Assembly: GCF_003967515.1 (NCBI RefSeq)
Contig: NZ_BIFQ01000001.1
Span: forward strand, 186,001 to 250,000
Reading direction: 5' to 3'
Source of the DNA: Dictyobacter aurantiacus
GTDB taxonomy: Bacteria > Chloroflexota > Ktedonobacteria > Ktedonobacterales > Ktedonobacteraceae
DNA: 64,000 nucleotides
The notes under the pieces were generated by a model, which was not told the DNA's origin, ran no database searches, and saw only the letters and a list, made by a program, of their open reading frames with translations. Numbering within the stretch: the stretch's first letter is position 1; each line of letters starts with the position of its first letter. This document shows positions 1 through 8,943 of the stretch, piece after piece. The translations under genes and the position numbers were made by a program.

Positions 1-531
1 AACAACGCCGGTCCAACTATTCCCTCCATCAGAGCTCATGAAAATTCCGTGTCTGGCTGTTCCTACATAGAAATGGTTCGCTGCCTCCAAATCGAAGGCC
101 AGTGCAGTATATTTATCGGCAGGCAATGTCTGCTTGACAATGGCATTCCATGTCTGCCCACTATTAGCGCTTGACCATAAGCCACTATCGCTGGCAACAT
201 ATAATTGTTTGCCGGCCTTATCAAAGCTCAGTGCATTAATGGCCGCCAGATGGGGAATATCAGCTTTGGTACGCACCCAGTGTTCACCACTATCGGCAGT
301 GACAAAAATAGCGCCCTGCTCACTACCGGCAAATATCTTCTGGGGATTGTTGGGATCTGTGGTCAGGGAGCGGAAACGATAGCCTGTAATGCCACCAGGC
401 TGCCAGTTACCACCAGCACTTAAAATGCCAGAACCGGTACCGCAACCGGCCAGCAACAATAATAATCCAAGGCATAGGATGCCCAGCGCGAAAAAACGCG
501 GAATACGAAATATTGTTAGCGGATAATACAT
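1..531 (-). CDS. Asp-box (BNR/YCF48-like) lipoprotein, 5' part only
   Basis: Reading the minus strand from an ATG at 531 gives 177 codons that run open off the left edge, so the C-terminal part is missing. Residues 10-30 form a lipoprotein signal with lipobox LLAGC, Cys30 being the predicted lipidation site, so the protein should be anchored on the outer face of the membrane. The mature part repeats an Asp-box pattern (TADSGEHW, SSANSGQTW, SSDGGNSW) about every 40-45 residues, which is typical of sialidase/BNR or YCF48-like beta-propellers. An AGAGG ribosome-binding site sits about 5 bases before the start. No catalytic residues can be judged from this part; a photosystem-assembly-like or exo-glycosidase-like propeller are both possible. 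The family is clear, the role is not. Confidence 0.8.
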   Translation of the reverse strand, partial: MYYPLTIFRIPRFFALGILCLGLLLLLAGCGTGSGILSAGGNWQPGGITGYRFRSLTTDPNNPQKIFAGSEQGAIFVTADSGEHWVRTKADIPHLAAINALSFDKAGKQLYVASDSGLWSSANSGQTWNAIVKQTLPADKYTALAFDLEAANHFYVGTARHGIFMSSDGGNSWTGVV

Positions 532-658
532 AGCATCCTCTTCTGCAGCGAATATCTGGTTGCAATGATAGCATACCTCCAAGGATTTGTGCCATACCAC
601 CCAGCCACCATATCCGTGCAAAGAGAAAGACAAAGAGCTTAAAAACGAAAATGCCCTC

Positions 659-828
659 GTAGGTGCTGGGCTTGCCCCAGCTTGGAGCCATCAGGCGACC
701 CCGTACCCGGGCGCATACGTTTCATTAACGATGACCATCTTCCCTGGGAACGATCCAGTATTGAATGAATCGTACGCGCCCGGGTACGGAGCCGCTTCGC
801 GGCAAGCGTCCGCAAGGAGCGCACCTAC
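659..828. repeat. Palindromic intergenic element (nested inverted repeats)
   Basis: Outer short arms GTAGGTGC (659-666) and GCACCTAC (821-828) enclose a near-perfect 18-bp inverted repeat at 702-719 and 771-788 (one mismatch). The right outer arm touches the TAG stop codon of the zinc-ribbon gene at 828. The element lies between two minus-strand genes and may act as a terminator or be a REP/MITE-like mobile unit. A similar element lies at 12624-12754. Confidence 0.6.
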
Positions 829-1208
829 TAGTTGGTACGGCGAATAATGCGGCGTACCGCCACCACCGTCTCTTCGATCTCATATCCCTTTGGCAGGCGA
901 GTCGTTTTATTGTTCTGTGGAAATACCAGATCTCTCATCTCTCCAAGAGCTGGCAGTCCACGTTCCACGCTGCGCTTTGGCTGTAAACGGGCCAGCAGAT
1001 TTCGCCGTAATAGTTCAATTCCTACACCAACGGCCACCGCCCCCACACCCGCGGCAACATTGCGAGGCACGGGAGAATGATAGAGTAAAGCGGGCAGGTT
1101 GGTCTGTATGGGGATGATACTGGTCGCTTTCTTTGTCAGGTCAGCTCCGCATTGCTGGCAGTACAGATCATCCTCGGTATAGTTCGCATGACAATTAGGA
1201 CACTGCAT
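828..1208 (-). CDS. Small zinc-ribbon protein with one hydrophobic segment
   Basis: A 126-residue protein. It begins MQCPNC and carries a four-cysteine zinc ribbon (CPNC near residue 3, CQQC near residue 18), then a Gly/Ala/Val-rich hydrophobic stretch around residues 50-65 and a basic tail. The ATG at 1208 is preferred over an in-frame start 24 codons upstream because GGAGG lies 10 bases before it and the ribbon starts at residue 1. Function unknown; this looks like a short membrane-associated zinc-ribbon protein of a type common in Chloroflexota. The gene faces away from the permease at 1851 across a long gap. Confidence 0.65.
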   Translation of the reverse strand: MQCPNCHANYTEDDLYCQQCGADLTKKATSIIPIQTNLPALLYHSPVPRNVAAGVGAVAVGVGIELLRRNLLARLQPKRSVERGLPALGEMRDLVFPQNNKTTRLPKGYEIEETVVAVRRIIRRTN

Positions 1209-1850
1209 AAGTCGTATTCCTCCAGAGTATATGGTTTTACTGGTCTTTTGTTCGTCTGTTGCCGCCTTTAATCTGCACACGCTAGAAGAAACATCTCCCC
1301 ACTCATAATACAGAAGAACGGAGCAATACAGGATACACTGATCTAAATATGTTCGTAATCAATGATAATAGAGAGCCTTTTCTGTAAACCTGTATACCTT
1401 TACGTTTTGGGTGCAAGCGCAACATTCCATTTTCAATTCATCATATGCTTGTACAATACTCCAGATAACGCTACCATGTGAGGAGTTATCGGAGGCGATG
1501 GCGATAAATTTGGCCCTCTCTTTAAAGTACGTTCCCTCTGCTACATTATACTACTTCATAGCCCCTAAGTCCCGCAATTCAAGCCTTGCGGGAAGATAGT
1601 ACGCTACTTCCCCTCTCAAAACCTGTACACAGGGCATATTGAAGTGTTCCCAGCGCCTGTAGAGCGTGATTAACCGAACTACTGTGTAACTTTCCCAACC
1701 ATAGAACCGTGTCACTTATAATGACCAATTATACCAGGCATATTTGCCAATCTCCAATAGAGACGAATTCAGATAAAACAGGCAGATATGTATTTTCCCC
1801 TTGCCATCATTTTCATGACCGAAAAAGAAAAAGGAGATAACGACAATTTC
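1209..1850. other. Intergenic region between divergent genes
   Basis: About 640 bases between the zinc-ribbon gene and the permease. No convincing gene, RNA or repeat is seen. A TATAAT-like box at 1717-1722 has no good -35 partner at the usual distance. An open frame of about 60 codons at 1411-1599 lacks a ribosome-binding site and protein-like composition and is not called. Confidence 0.5.
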
Positions 1851-3266
1851 ATGGCAGAAACACAACGTAACCCTATCTGGCGTGTGAAGCCAGTTGATCT
1901 TATTTTAAAACAGGGCAATGAAGGTGAGCACTCCCTGAAACGCACGCTGGGGCCGCTCAGTATCACGGCCATGGGGATCGGGGCCATTGTAGGCACCGGT
2001 ATCTTTGTTTTAACGGGGGTAGCCGCGGCCAAATATGCGGGGCCAGGCTTGATCCTCTCATTCATTGTTGCGGGCATTGCCAGTGGACTGGCGGCGATCT
2101 GCTACGCGGAATTCGCCAGTACGGTGCCGATCTCCGGCAGCGCCTATACATACTCATATGCTACACTGGGCGAATTAATCGCCTGGATCATTGGCTGGGA
2201 CCTGATACTGGAGTACGCCGTAGGTGCGGCGGCGGTCAGTATTGGTTGGTCAGGCTATTTCACCGATTTTCTTAAAAGCCTGTTTGGCATCACCATTCCC
2301 AAGGCTTTGATAGCCTCTCCTTTCTCAGGAGGCATCGTTAATCTACCAGCAATGCTCATTATCCTGCTGATTACCGTGCTCCTGGTTATTGGTACATCCG
2401 AAAGTAGCGGCTTTAATAACATTATGGTGGGCATCAAACTGCTGGTAATCCTCTTTTTTATCGTCGTTGGTGCCTTTCATGTCCATACGATGAACTGGCA
2501 GCCATTTCTCCCCTTTGGAGTGGGTGGAGTCTTCAGTGGAGCCAGCATCATCTTCTTTGCTTATATTGGCTTTGACCAGATCTCCACTTCCGCCGAGGAG
2601 GCACGCAATCCTTCCAAAGATCTACCGATTGGCATTATCCTGAGCCTGACAATATGCACGCTGTTATATATCCTGGTGACGGCGGTCTTAACCGGCATGG
2701 TATCGTATAAACAGCTAGATGTATCTTCACCGGTATCGCACGCCCTGATCCTCGTCGGCCTCAATACCGCGGGCTCAATCATTTCAGTCGGGGCCATTTG
2801 TGGACTGACTACCGTTCTGCTGGTTCTACTCTACGGGCAGAGCCGCATCTTCTTTTCCATGGCCCGCGATGGATTGCTCCCGGCATTTTTCTCACACGTC
2901 CATCCTCGCTTCAAAACCCCTTACCTGTCCAGCATACTGATCGGCGTTGTGGTGGCGCTCGTTGCAGGACTGACACCCATTGATATCGTAGCTGAACTGA
3001 CCAACATCGGGACCCTGACCGCCTTTGTGCTCGTTTCCGCGGCGGTGTTGATCTTGCGGCGCACGCAGCCGGACCTGCGTCGCGGCTTCCGCGTCCCATG
3101 GGTTCCCGTCATACCGATCCTTTCGATCCTGGCTTCACTGATCTTGATTGTCAGCCTTCCCCTGGTAACAATCCTGCGTTTTATTATCTGGCTTGTGCTA
3201 GGGCTCATCGTCTACTTCCTATACAGCAGGCACGCCAGTAAATTGGAGAAAAACTATGCTGATTAA
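1851..3266 (+). CDS. APC-family amino acid permease (YfnA/CAT-like)
   Basis: A 471-residue membrane transporter. The conserved N-terminal segment around residues 35-60 (GIGAIVGTGIFVLTG) and about twelve hydrophobic helices identify the amino acid-polyamine-organocation superfamily, nearest in feel to the cationic amino acid transporter/YfnA group (known family pattern). It should import amino acids with protons. The central motif SAEEARNPSKDLP is the typical cytoplasmic loop of this family. An upstream ATG at 1788 has no ribosome-binding site, whereas AAGGAG lies about 14 bases before the ATG at 1851, so 1851 is preferred, though the spacing is long. It is a single gene followed by a stem-loop at 3291-3340. 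The substrate cannot be assigned from sequence. Confidence 0.88.
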   Translation: MAETQRNPIWRVKPVDLILKQGNEGEHSLKRTLGPLSITAMGIGAIVGTGIFVLTGVAAAKYAGPGLILSFIVAGIASGLAAICYAEFASTVPISGSAYTYSYATLGELIAWIIGWDLILEYAVGAAAVSIGWSGYFTDFLKSLFGITIPKALIASPFSGGIVNLPAMLIILLITVLLVIGTSESSGFNNIMVGIKLLVILFFIVVGAFHVHTMNWQPFLPFGVGGVFSGASIIFFAYIGFDQISTSAEEARNPSKDLPIGIILSLTICTLLYILVTAVLTGMVSYKQLDVSSPVSHALILVGLNTAGSIISVGAICGLTTVLLVLLYGQSRIFFSMARDGLLPAFFSHVHPRFKTPYLSSILIGVVVALVAGLTPIDIVAELTNIGTLTAFVLVSAAVLILRRTQPDLRRGFRVPWVPVIPILSILASLILIVSLPLVTILRFIIWLVLGLIVYFLYSRHASKLEKNYAD

Positions 3267-3290
3267 ACAATAGTAGATGCAATCAGCATT

Positions 3291-3340
3291 CAGGCTTCAT
3301 GCCGCAGAATTTTACTGTGAGTCCTGCAGCATGAAGCCTG
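3291..3340 (+). terminator. Stem-loop after the permease gene
   Basis: A 17-bp stem with one mismatch (3291-3307 pairs with 3324-3340) starts 24 bases after the permease stop. There is no long T-run, so it may be a 3' stabiliser rather than a strict intrinsic terminator. Confidence 0.6.
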
Positions 3341-3700
3341 ATTTAATGGGGCAAGGCGCTTTTATAGAAACATAACCTCGCGATGATTCGTGTCAGGATC
3401 TGAAGTTATTTTCCATCTGATCCAATCGATCTTCCATCATTTACGCCGTTTAACTGTTTTTTTTCGGCGAGGAATTCACAAACGTGATATATTATTCAGT
3501 GGCAAACATATGCGAGATACAACAAGCATATTGAATGCGAAAGGAGAGCCATCGTCCACCACGTTCGAAATGCCTGAACTGGCTCTCTACTTCGTAGGGA
3601 GATATTTTCTTGCTTTGTTCGCATTACAATCCAGGGTTTGATTATGTATATCCTCATAAGAAAATGCGAACATGCCAAATAAAGAAAGGAACATCTTATC
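3341..3700. other. Intergenic region, no gene seen
   Basis: About 360 bases, AT-rich, upstream of the 6-phosphogluconate dehydrogenase gene. Short open frames on both strands have no ribosome-binding site and no recognisable protein pattern. It presumably holds the promoter for the gene at 3701, but no clear consensus boxes were found. Confidence 0.4.
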
Positions 3701-4714
3701 ATGGAACTTGGAATGATTGGAATTGGTCGAATGGGCGCCAATATGGCGCAGCGACTGGTACGTGCCGGACACAAAGTTGTCGGTTACGCCCGTACAGCGT
3801 CTACCGTTGAGCAGCGAGTTAAAGAAGGCGCGATTTCAAGCGGTGCTACCTCGCTTGAAGATGTGGTGCATCAGCTGAGCACCCCCCGCATCCTCTGGCT
3901 GATGGTACCAGCTGCTTCTGTCGACGATACGATCGCTCAGTTACTCCCTCATCTGTCCGAAAACGATATCATCATCGATGGCGGTAACTCTAACTATCAG
4001 GATGATATTCGGCGCGCGGCTGAACTGAAGAAGCACAATATTCACTATGTTGACTGCGGCACCAGCGGTGGCGTATGGGGACTGGAGCGCGGCTACTGTG
4101 AGATGATCGGTGGCGAAGTGGAGACGGTCAAATATCTAGACCCCATTTTTAAAGTTCTGGCTCCTGGCATCGAGGCCGCTTCTCGTACCCCAGATCGTAC
4201 GACTCAGGGTGGTACGGCTGAGTATGGCTACCTGCACTGCGGCCCTCATGGCGCCGGCCACTTCGTCAAAATGGTACACAACGGTATTGAGTATGGCATC
4301 ATGGCCGCCTACGCCGAGGGACTCAACATCCTGCGCCATGCCAATATCGGCAAGAATCAGGGTCTGATCGATGCAGAGACCGCCCCGGTGCAGAGTCCTG
4401 AGCATTATCAGTATGATATGGACCTGCCCGAGATCGCCGAGCTCTGGCGCCGTGGTAGCGTTATCAGCTCCTGGCTGCTCGATCTGACTGCCCACGCGTT
4501 CCAGCAGAGCCGCGACCTCAGCAATTTCTCCGGTCGCGTATCTGACTCCGGTGAGGGTCGCTGGACGGTAAAGGCCGCGATCGACGAAGGCGTACCAGCA
4601 CACGTGTTGAGCGCTGCCCTCTATGATCGCTTCGAATCCCGCAACGAGGCCGAGTTCGCCAACAAGGTTCTGTCGGCTATGCGCTTCGAGTTCGGTGGCC
4701 ACCACGAGCGCTAA
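3701..4714 (+). CDS. gnd: 6-phosphogluconate dehydrogenase, decarboxylating (short form)
   Basis: A 337-residue enzyme that oxidatively decarboxylates 6-phosphogluconate to ribulose 5-phosphate in the pentose phosphate pathway. The N-terminal Rossmann motif GIGRMG (residues 7-12), the DGGNS substrate loop (93-97), the GTSGG segment (120-124) and the catalytic Lys190 with Asn194 (GHFVKMVHN) are all present. The length matches the short, usually NAD-preferring GndA/YqeC-type class rather than the 470-residue form. An AAAGGA ribosome-binding site precedes the ATG. It is convergent with the cysteine desulfurase gene and shares a stem-loop region with it. No zwf or other pentose phosphate gene lies nearby. 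Confidence 0.92.
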   Translation: MELGMIGIGRMGANMAQRLVRAGHKVVGYARTASTVEQRVKEGAISSGATSLEDVVHQLSTPRILWLMVPAASVDDTIAQLLPHLSENDIIIDGGNSNYQDDIRRAAELKKHNIHYVDCGTSGGVWGLERGYCEMIGGEVETVKYLDPIFKVLAPGIEAASRTPDRTTQGGTAEYGYLHCGPHGAGHFVKMVHNGIEYGIMAAYAEGLNILRHANIGKNQGLIDAETAPVQSPEHYQYDMDLPEIAELWRRGSVISSWLLDLTAHAFQQSRDLSNFSGRVSDSGEGRWTVKAAIDEGVPAHVLSAALYDRFESRNEAEFANKVLSAMRFEFGGHHER

Positions 4715-4720
4715 GCATCT

Positions 4721-4772
4721 GGTGACGCCATCTATCGGCAGGTAAGCATATGCTTTGCCTGCCGTCGCACCA
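4721..4772. terminator. Bidirectional stem-loop between convergent genes
   Basis: A palindrome at 4736-4764 (CGGCAGG...CCTGCCG with AGCATATGCT at its centre) sits between the stops of the gnd gene and the cysteine desulfurase gene; a flanking GGTGACG/CGTCGCACC pair may extend it. It probably serves both genes. Confidence 0.6.
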
Positions 4773-4822
4773 GTCCGGCCGCGCTATACAACAGTAAGGC
4801 CGGGCTGCTCTAGTTATATACT

Positions 4823-5995
4823 TTAGCTATCACGCTTGCTCCACAGCACCTGCACGCTCTGCGCCACCTGCTCGGCAGCCGCATCGACCTCCTTTTCAGT
4901 CGTCCAACGTCCCAATGTCAGGCGTAGCGCTCCCAGGGCGCGTTCGCGCGAGAGTCCCATCGCGGTCAGCACGGCGGATGGTTCAGTATTGCCTTCATGA
5001 CAGGCTGATCCTGTAGAACTGGCAATCCCCGGAGTCGCCTCAAGCACCTCTTCTCCCAGAACACCATCAATGCTGATGTTCAAGGTATTCGGCAATCGAT
5101 CCGAAGGATGCCCGTTCAGATGGGTGGCATGCGGCAAGCGTTGCTCCAGTTTCTGCTGCAATCGGTCGCGCAGTTGCTGCAAGCGCGCTTTGCTACTCGG
5201 AAGCTTCTCGCGCGCCTGGCTGGCCGCCGCTCCCAGCGCGACCATAAAGGCAACATTTTCGGTACCGGCACGCACACCAGACTCCTGCCCTCCACCATAC
5301 AGGAGTGGCTCTAGCTGGAGCCCACGCCGCACATACAAAGCACCAATACCCTTGGGCGCGTACAACTTATGACCTGTCAGCGTTAAAAAGTCGACGCCCA
5401 GGCTCTCAATATCTACAGGGACCTTCCCGACGGCCTGTGAGGCGTCTGTGTGCAGGAGAACGCGATGCCGACGAGCGATATCGGCCAGTTCGGCGATCGG
5501 CTGTATGGTCCCCGTCTCATTGTTGGCATACATGATGGAGATCAGCGTCGTCTGCTCGTCAATGGCCGCCTCTAATTCAGCGGGATCGATACGCCCATAT
5601 TTATCGACCGGCAGATAAGTAATGCGAAAACCGTGCAAGCGCGCCAGCGACTTACATACGTTGATGACCGCGGGATGCTCGGTGACCTGGGTAATAATGT
5701 GGTTGCCATGAAAGCGATTGGCCAGGGCGGCCCCCCGGATAGCCAGCGCATTACTTTCTGAGCCACAACTGGTAAAAACTATCTCCTCAGGGATACATCC
5801 GAGCAACAGTGCCACCTGCTCTCGCGCCGTAGCCATCGCCATACGAGTTACCTGTGCGTATGCATGCGCGCTGGACGGATTACCAAAGTAGGTGGAGAGA
5901 TACGGCAACATCGCGTCAACAACACCTGGATCAACCGGTGTTGTGGCGTTATAGTCAAGATAGATCGGACCGTCTTTGAGACCTGGATGAGCCAT
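4823..5995 (-). CDS. Cysteine desulfurase (NifS/IscS family)
   Basis: A 390-residue PLP enzyme that takes sulfur from L-cysteine for Fe-S cluster, thiamine or tRNA thiolation. It has the IYLDYNATTP start, the HTDASQAVGK segment near 182-191, the PLP lysine in LTGHK (Lys210) and the active-site cysteine loop STGSACH (Cys332), all typical of group I desulfurases. The ATG at 5995 is chosen because GGAGGGG lies about 9 bases upstream; a TTG six codons earlier lies inside that ribosome-binding site. No iscU or sufU neighbour is seen; a glutaredoxin-like gene lies upstream on the same strand, separated by a palindrome, so it is probably not cotranscribed. Which pathway it feeds cannot be told. Confidence 0.92.
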   Translation of the reverse strand: MAHPGLKDGPIYLDYNATTPVDPGVVDAMLPYLSTYFGNPSSAHAYAQVTRMAMATAREQVALLLGCIPEEIVFTSCGSESNALAIRGAALANRFHGNHIITQVTEHPAVINVCKSLARLHGFRITYLPVDKYGRIDPAELEAAIDEQTTLISIMYANNETGTIQPIAELADIARRHRVLLHTDASQAVGKVPVDIESLGVDFLTLTGHKLYAPKGIGALYVRRGLQLEPLLYGGGQESGVRAGTENVAFMVALGAAASQAREKLPSSKARLQQLRDRLQQKLEQRLPHATHLNGHPSDRLPNTLNISIDGVLGEEVLEATPGIASSTGSACHEGNTEPSAVLTAMGLSRERALGALRLTLGRWTTEKEVDAAAEQVAQSVQVLWSKRDS

Positions 5996-6129
5996 AATGT
6001 TAATCCCCTCCAACGTAGCTATCCTAAGCTACAGCTTCTTCGTAATTATGCTTTTTTATAGCATAGCGCACATGTATAGATTACGCTACCAGCCCACAAA
6101 AAGCTCCTATCCACGTCTGAGCTTTTGCA

Positions 6130-6200
6130 CCCGCTCACAAAAACCAGTACGGCCGCGCAGCGGACGCGCGTGCGGGGGCACTCACCTGTCCCCAGCGTGA
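6130..6200. repeat. Copy of the dispersed AACCAGCGCGGC element (partial)
   Basis: The segment with AAAAACCAGTACGGCCGCGC followed by GGGGGCACTCACCTGTCCCC resembles 9945-9985 and 17670-17716 in order and spacing (AACCAGCGCGGC, then GGGGGCGCTCACGTCCCC-like). It appears to be a partial member of the same dispersed family, here lacking the GGAT-loop palindrome. Confidence 0.45.
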
Positions 6201-6210
6201 CGCGAGAAAA

Positions 6211-6269
6211 ATACGAAAAGAGCGCCAGCAACGCGTGTCAGGCACGCGTTGCTGGCGCTCTTTTCGTAT
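6211..6269 (-). terminator. Perfect 27-bp palindrome, probable terminator
   Basis: Arms 6211-6237 and 6243-6269 are perfectly complementary with a 5-base loop. On the minus strand the stem ends in a T-rich stretch and lies about 50 bases after the glutaredoxin-like gene's stop, as expected for an unusually long terminator. Confidence 0.75.
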
Positions 6270-6321
6270 GAGAGGGGCTGTGCTTCGCGGTCAGTACACT
6301 GACCGCGAAGCACATAGCTTC

Positions 6322-6603
6322 TTATTTCGCCAGCTCGGGAAACTTGGCAGACAGATCGCGGGCGTTGGGCTCAACCAGGACCGATCCGTCGGGGAAGACG
6401 ATGGTTGGAACGGTACGCGAACCGCCGTTGACCTTCGTGACATAGTCAGCAGCCTGCTCGTTTTCCTCGATATTAATATAGTCATACGCGATACCATGTG
6501 AATCAAACCAGCGCTTGGCGAATCGGCAATCACCACACCAGGTAGTTGCATACATAGTAATCTTTTTTTCCGTTTGTGGGGTCTCCACGTTAGCTTCAGA
6601 CAC
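6322..6603 (-). CDS. Glutaredoxin/mycoredoxin-like thiol protein
   Basis: A 93-residue thioredoxin-fold protein. After a short acidic lead it begins KKITMYATTWCGDC, with redox pair Cys23-Gly-Asp-Cys26, and later the cis-proline segment RTVPTIVF and a Gly/Asp turn (FPDGS) of the glutaredoxin fold. CGDC-type pairs are found in mycoredoxin-like proteins that work with non-glutathione thiols (family knowledge; the partner is inferred). A GTG at 6603 is chosen as start because AAGGAG lies six bases before it; an upstream in-frame start lacks such a site. It sits between the cysteine desulfurase and the flavoprotein genes, both also on the minus strand. Confidence 0.82.
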   Translation of the reverse strand: MSEANVETPQTEKKITMYATTWCGDCRFAKRWFDSHGIAYDYINIEENEQAADYVTKVNGGSRTVPTIVFPDGSVLVEPNARDLSAKFPELAK

Positions 6604-6693
6604 AGTCTTCTCCTTGATATATCCCGCGTGGGTTGTGCATATAACTTCTGCTATCTCTAACACTCAGCCATGGGCGCTTATTCCCATTCAGCT

Positions 6694-7938
6694 CTATTGG
6701 ACGCTTACCGCCACAGGTTTGTTGATGCGCTCTAGCATCCTGTCAAGGAAGCGCTTGCCGCCCGTGGCGATCAGAGACGGATTGCGCGCCAGAATGCCCA
6801 TCACCAGGCTGGCGGTAAAATCACCGCGTAAAGCCTGGGCAGCCTGAGCCGGGGTGAGGCGCTTGAGAAGATCCAGCGAGCTATCCCACTGGGCATCGCT
6901 ATATGCCGTGATGTGCTTGTTGATCATATACGCGATATCCATGTCACGCGCAAAGCGCGCACGCCAGCGCTGATCAAAGCGCGACAGATAGGCGCCCGAG
7001 GTATCGCCAGCCTGAACGGCTTCAGCGGCAGTCTCACCAGCCATCTGACCCGAATAAATCGCGAATCGAATGCCCTCACCTACCAGGGTGGAACCATGGC
7101 CACCGGCGTCACCGGCCAGCAACAGACCATCGCGCGAGAACGCAGGCAGAGTGCCTTCGGAAGGGAAGAGCCCGGTGTGGTATTCCAGGGGGCTGGCGCC
7201 TTTAAAACGTTGTGCCAGTTGTGGGATCTCGCGCATGATGCGGTCCAGGTATACACGTGCATCCTCATCATTATCAGGATGGATCACGCCCACGCCCAGG
7301 CGAACGCGGCCGTTGCCACGTGGAAAGGCCCAGGCGTACCCCTGTGGAGCAAAGGCGCTCCCCATAATCAGAAACAGCTCATCCTGAGGATAGTTGGGAG
7401 CGTAAAGATCGTATTCTGCCCCAAACCCATAGCGATGAAATGCCCCACCCATGTCGGAACGTACACCAATATGACGCGAGAAGCCGGAGGCGTCAATAGT
7501 GACATCAGCATGCACCGTCATGCGCTCACTGACGTGGGTCTTGGCCGTGACACCAACGACGCGTCCCTGCTCGAGCAGCGCCTGCTCTACCGTATGACGC
7601 ACACGCAGTTCCGCGCCAGCGGCTACCGCGCGGGCGGCAAGGTGCTGGTATAAACCACGAATATCTACCACACAGGCAACCGCAGGATTATACTGGAACG
7701 AAACTTCCCGATGTGGAGTTAAGAAATAGACAGTTTTGACCGGATGATACAGGTGTTCAGGTATTCCCAGTGCCTGCATATCCTTGATCCAGGTCCCACC
7801 ACTGGTATGAATAGGATAACCAATTTCGTTTTGACGCTCTAAAACCAGTGTGCGAACGCCTCGCCTGGCAGCGGTCTCTGCAGCCGCCAGACCAGCAGGC
7901 CCACCGCCCACTACGAGCACATTATAATCGTCTGACAT
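6694..7938 (-). CDS. Geranylgeranyl reductase family flavoprotein
   Basis: A 414-residue FAD-dependent oxidoreductase. The N-terminal dinucleotide motif VVGGGPAGLAAA (residues 9-20) is followed by the YPIHTSGGTW segment, a DASGFSRHIG motif in the middle and the second FAD motif LLAGDAGGHGSTLVGEGI near residue 285. This order is that of the geranylgeranyl/digeranylgeranyl reductase branch of the PHBH-type flavoproteins. Members saturate isoprenoid side chains of lipids, chlorophyll or quinones. With a CrtA-like enzyme as the next gene upstream on the same strand, an isoprenoid or carotenoid substrate is plausible but inferred. AAGGAC precedes the ATG. Confidence 0.82.
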   Translation of the reverse strand: MSDDYNVLVVGGGPAGLAAAETAARRGVRTLVLERQNEIGYPIHTSGGTWIKDMQALGIPEHLYHPVKTVYFLTPHREVSFQYNPAVACVVDIRGLYQHLAARAVAAGAELRVRHTVEQALLEQGRVVGVTAKTHVSERMTVHADVTIDASGFSRHIGVRSDMGGAFHRYGFGAEYDLYAPNYPQDELFLIMGSAFAPQGYAWAFPRGNGRVRLGVGVIHPDNDEDARVYLDRIMREIPQLAQRFKGASPLEYHTGLFPSEGTLPAFSRDGLLLAGDAGGHGSTLVGEGIRFAIYSGQMAGETAAEAVQAGDTSGAYLSRFDQRWRARFARDMDIAYMINKHITAYSDAQWDSSLDLLKRLTPAQAAQALRGDFTASLVMGILARNPSLIATGGKRFLDRMLERINKPVAVSVQ

Positions 7939-8121
7939 GGAAGTCCTTCTTTAGGAGAATGATGCATAAAGAAAACGTTGCCCATCATTCCCATGAAACG
8001 TTCAAGGGATGCATACAGGGGCATGTTTCTCACTCTTATCGTGGTTAGTATAGTCGAACTATGTTGGACTGTCTATACTGATAGACAAAACACCCTGCTG
8101 CATTTCAATACTACCCGTATA

Positions 8122-8847
8122 CTATTCAGTCAGCGTGCCAAGCGGATCTATACCGTCCCAGGTTCCAAAGGAGGCCAGCGGGCGAAAGCGCGCGAACATT
8201 TCTTCCCTGTACCACTGCTCCTTCCTCGTTCGTTTGATGACATCAGCATGCGCGGCAGGCCCATATGCAAACTGCTTTACCGAAGGTAATGTAGACCAGA
8301 TACTCAGCGTTGCCTGGTAAAACAAAGGCGCCTCTCCCACGCCAACCGATTGCAGCAGGGTTGGCTGTTGAAGCAGTTGCTCGGCGACCGCTGGCACAGC
8401 CTGCAGAAACGCCCTCACCCGCCCTGGGCGTATGGTGGCACGAGTCAGGATAATCCATGGATCTGATTGAGAGGGAAGAGCAGCCGAGAACCCCTGAAAG
8501 GGATCATTACCACCCCATGTGCCATGCCAGCTGACAGGCAGCATATGCACAGTCCAGAATTCTTCCGCGCGTTGATAGATGCGTCCCATCACGGCTGACG
8601 TGCTTTCAAAACGCCGCAGATCCTCCAGCGAACGCCAGACGGTAAACAGGGCGTAGCGCTGCAGATCAGCGTGCGGATCAAAGACCCGTCCCTGCCCCAC
8701 CCCGAGTAAACGCCAGAAACGCAGACCGGGAACGTGCGCGAGCGGCCAGCGATCAAGACCCAGGTGCGCCAGAGTCCGTACACGCTCCCGGCGTGGATAT
8801 CGAGCCAGGGTGAACGCGACAACCGGCTCGTGATCAGCAATATTCAT
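8122..8847 (-). CDS. CrtA-like (spheroidene monooxygenase family) protein
   Basis: A 241-residue protein. The C-terminal half carries the sequence pattern I associate with the CrtA family: TRATIRPGRVRAFLQAVPAV near 135-155, GVGEAPLFYQATLSIW near 170-185, then FAYGPAAHADVIKRTRKEQW and EEMFARFRPL with a closing GTWDGIDPL. CrtA proteins are heme-containing oxygenases that add a keto group to carotenoids. A second GTWGGNDPF near residue 110 mirrors the end, hinting at two related halves of a ferredoxin-like (dimeric alpha-beta barrel) fold. Homologues outside phototrophs may act on other substrates. It lies upstream of the geranylgeranyl-reductase-like gene with a 183-base gap that holds no gene. 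Confidence 0.75.
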   Translation of the reverse strand: MNIADHEPVVAFTLARYPRRERVRTLAHLGLDRWPLAHVPGLRFWRLLGVGQGRVFDPHADLQRYALFTVWRSLEDLRRFESTSAVMGRIYQRAEEFWTVHMLPVSWHGTWGGNDPFQGFSAALPSQSDPWIILTRATIRPGRVRAFLQAVPAVAEQLLQQPTLLQSVGVGEAPLFYQATLSIWSTLPSVKQFAYGPAAHADVIKRTRKEQWYREEMFARFRPLASFGTWDGIDPLGTLTE

Positions 8848-8943
8848 ATACTGTTTTCTTTTCTCTACTATAAGCTCTCAAATAAAATATCCTCACCCTA
8901 CTTCGATCCGCCTGTAGACTGCCCTGATAGGGCAATGTTTTAT

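Noticed and set aside
587..847. 86-codon plus-strand frame
   Set aside because: It is mostly the palindromic element and the antisense of a zinc-ribbon gene end.
1411..1599. 62-codon plus-strand frame before the permease
   Set aside because: No ribosome-binding site and no recognisable sequence.
3390..3641. 83-codon plus-strand frame before gnd
   Set aside because: No start site; biased, low-likelihood composition.
4136..4705. 189-codon minus-strand frame opposite gnd
   Set aside because: Antisense shadow of the conserved dehydrogenase.
6913..7653. 246-codon plus-strand frame opposite the flavoprotein gene
   Set aside because: Antisense shadow of a strongly matching reductase gene; no ribosome-binding site.
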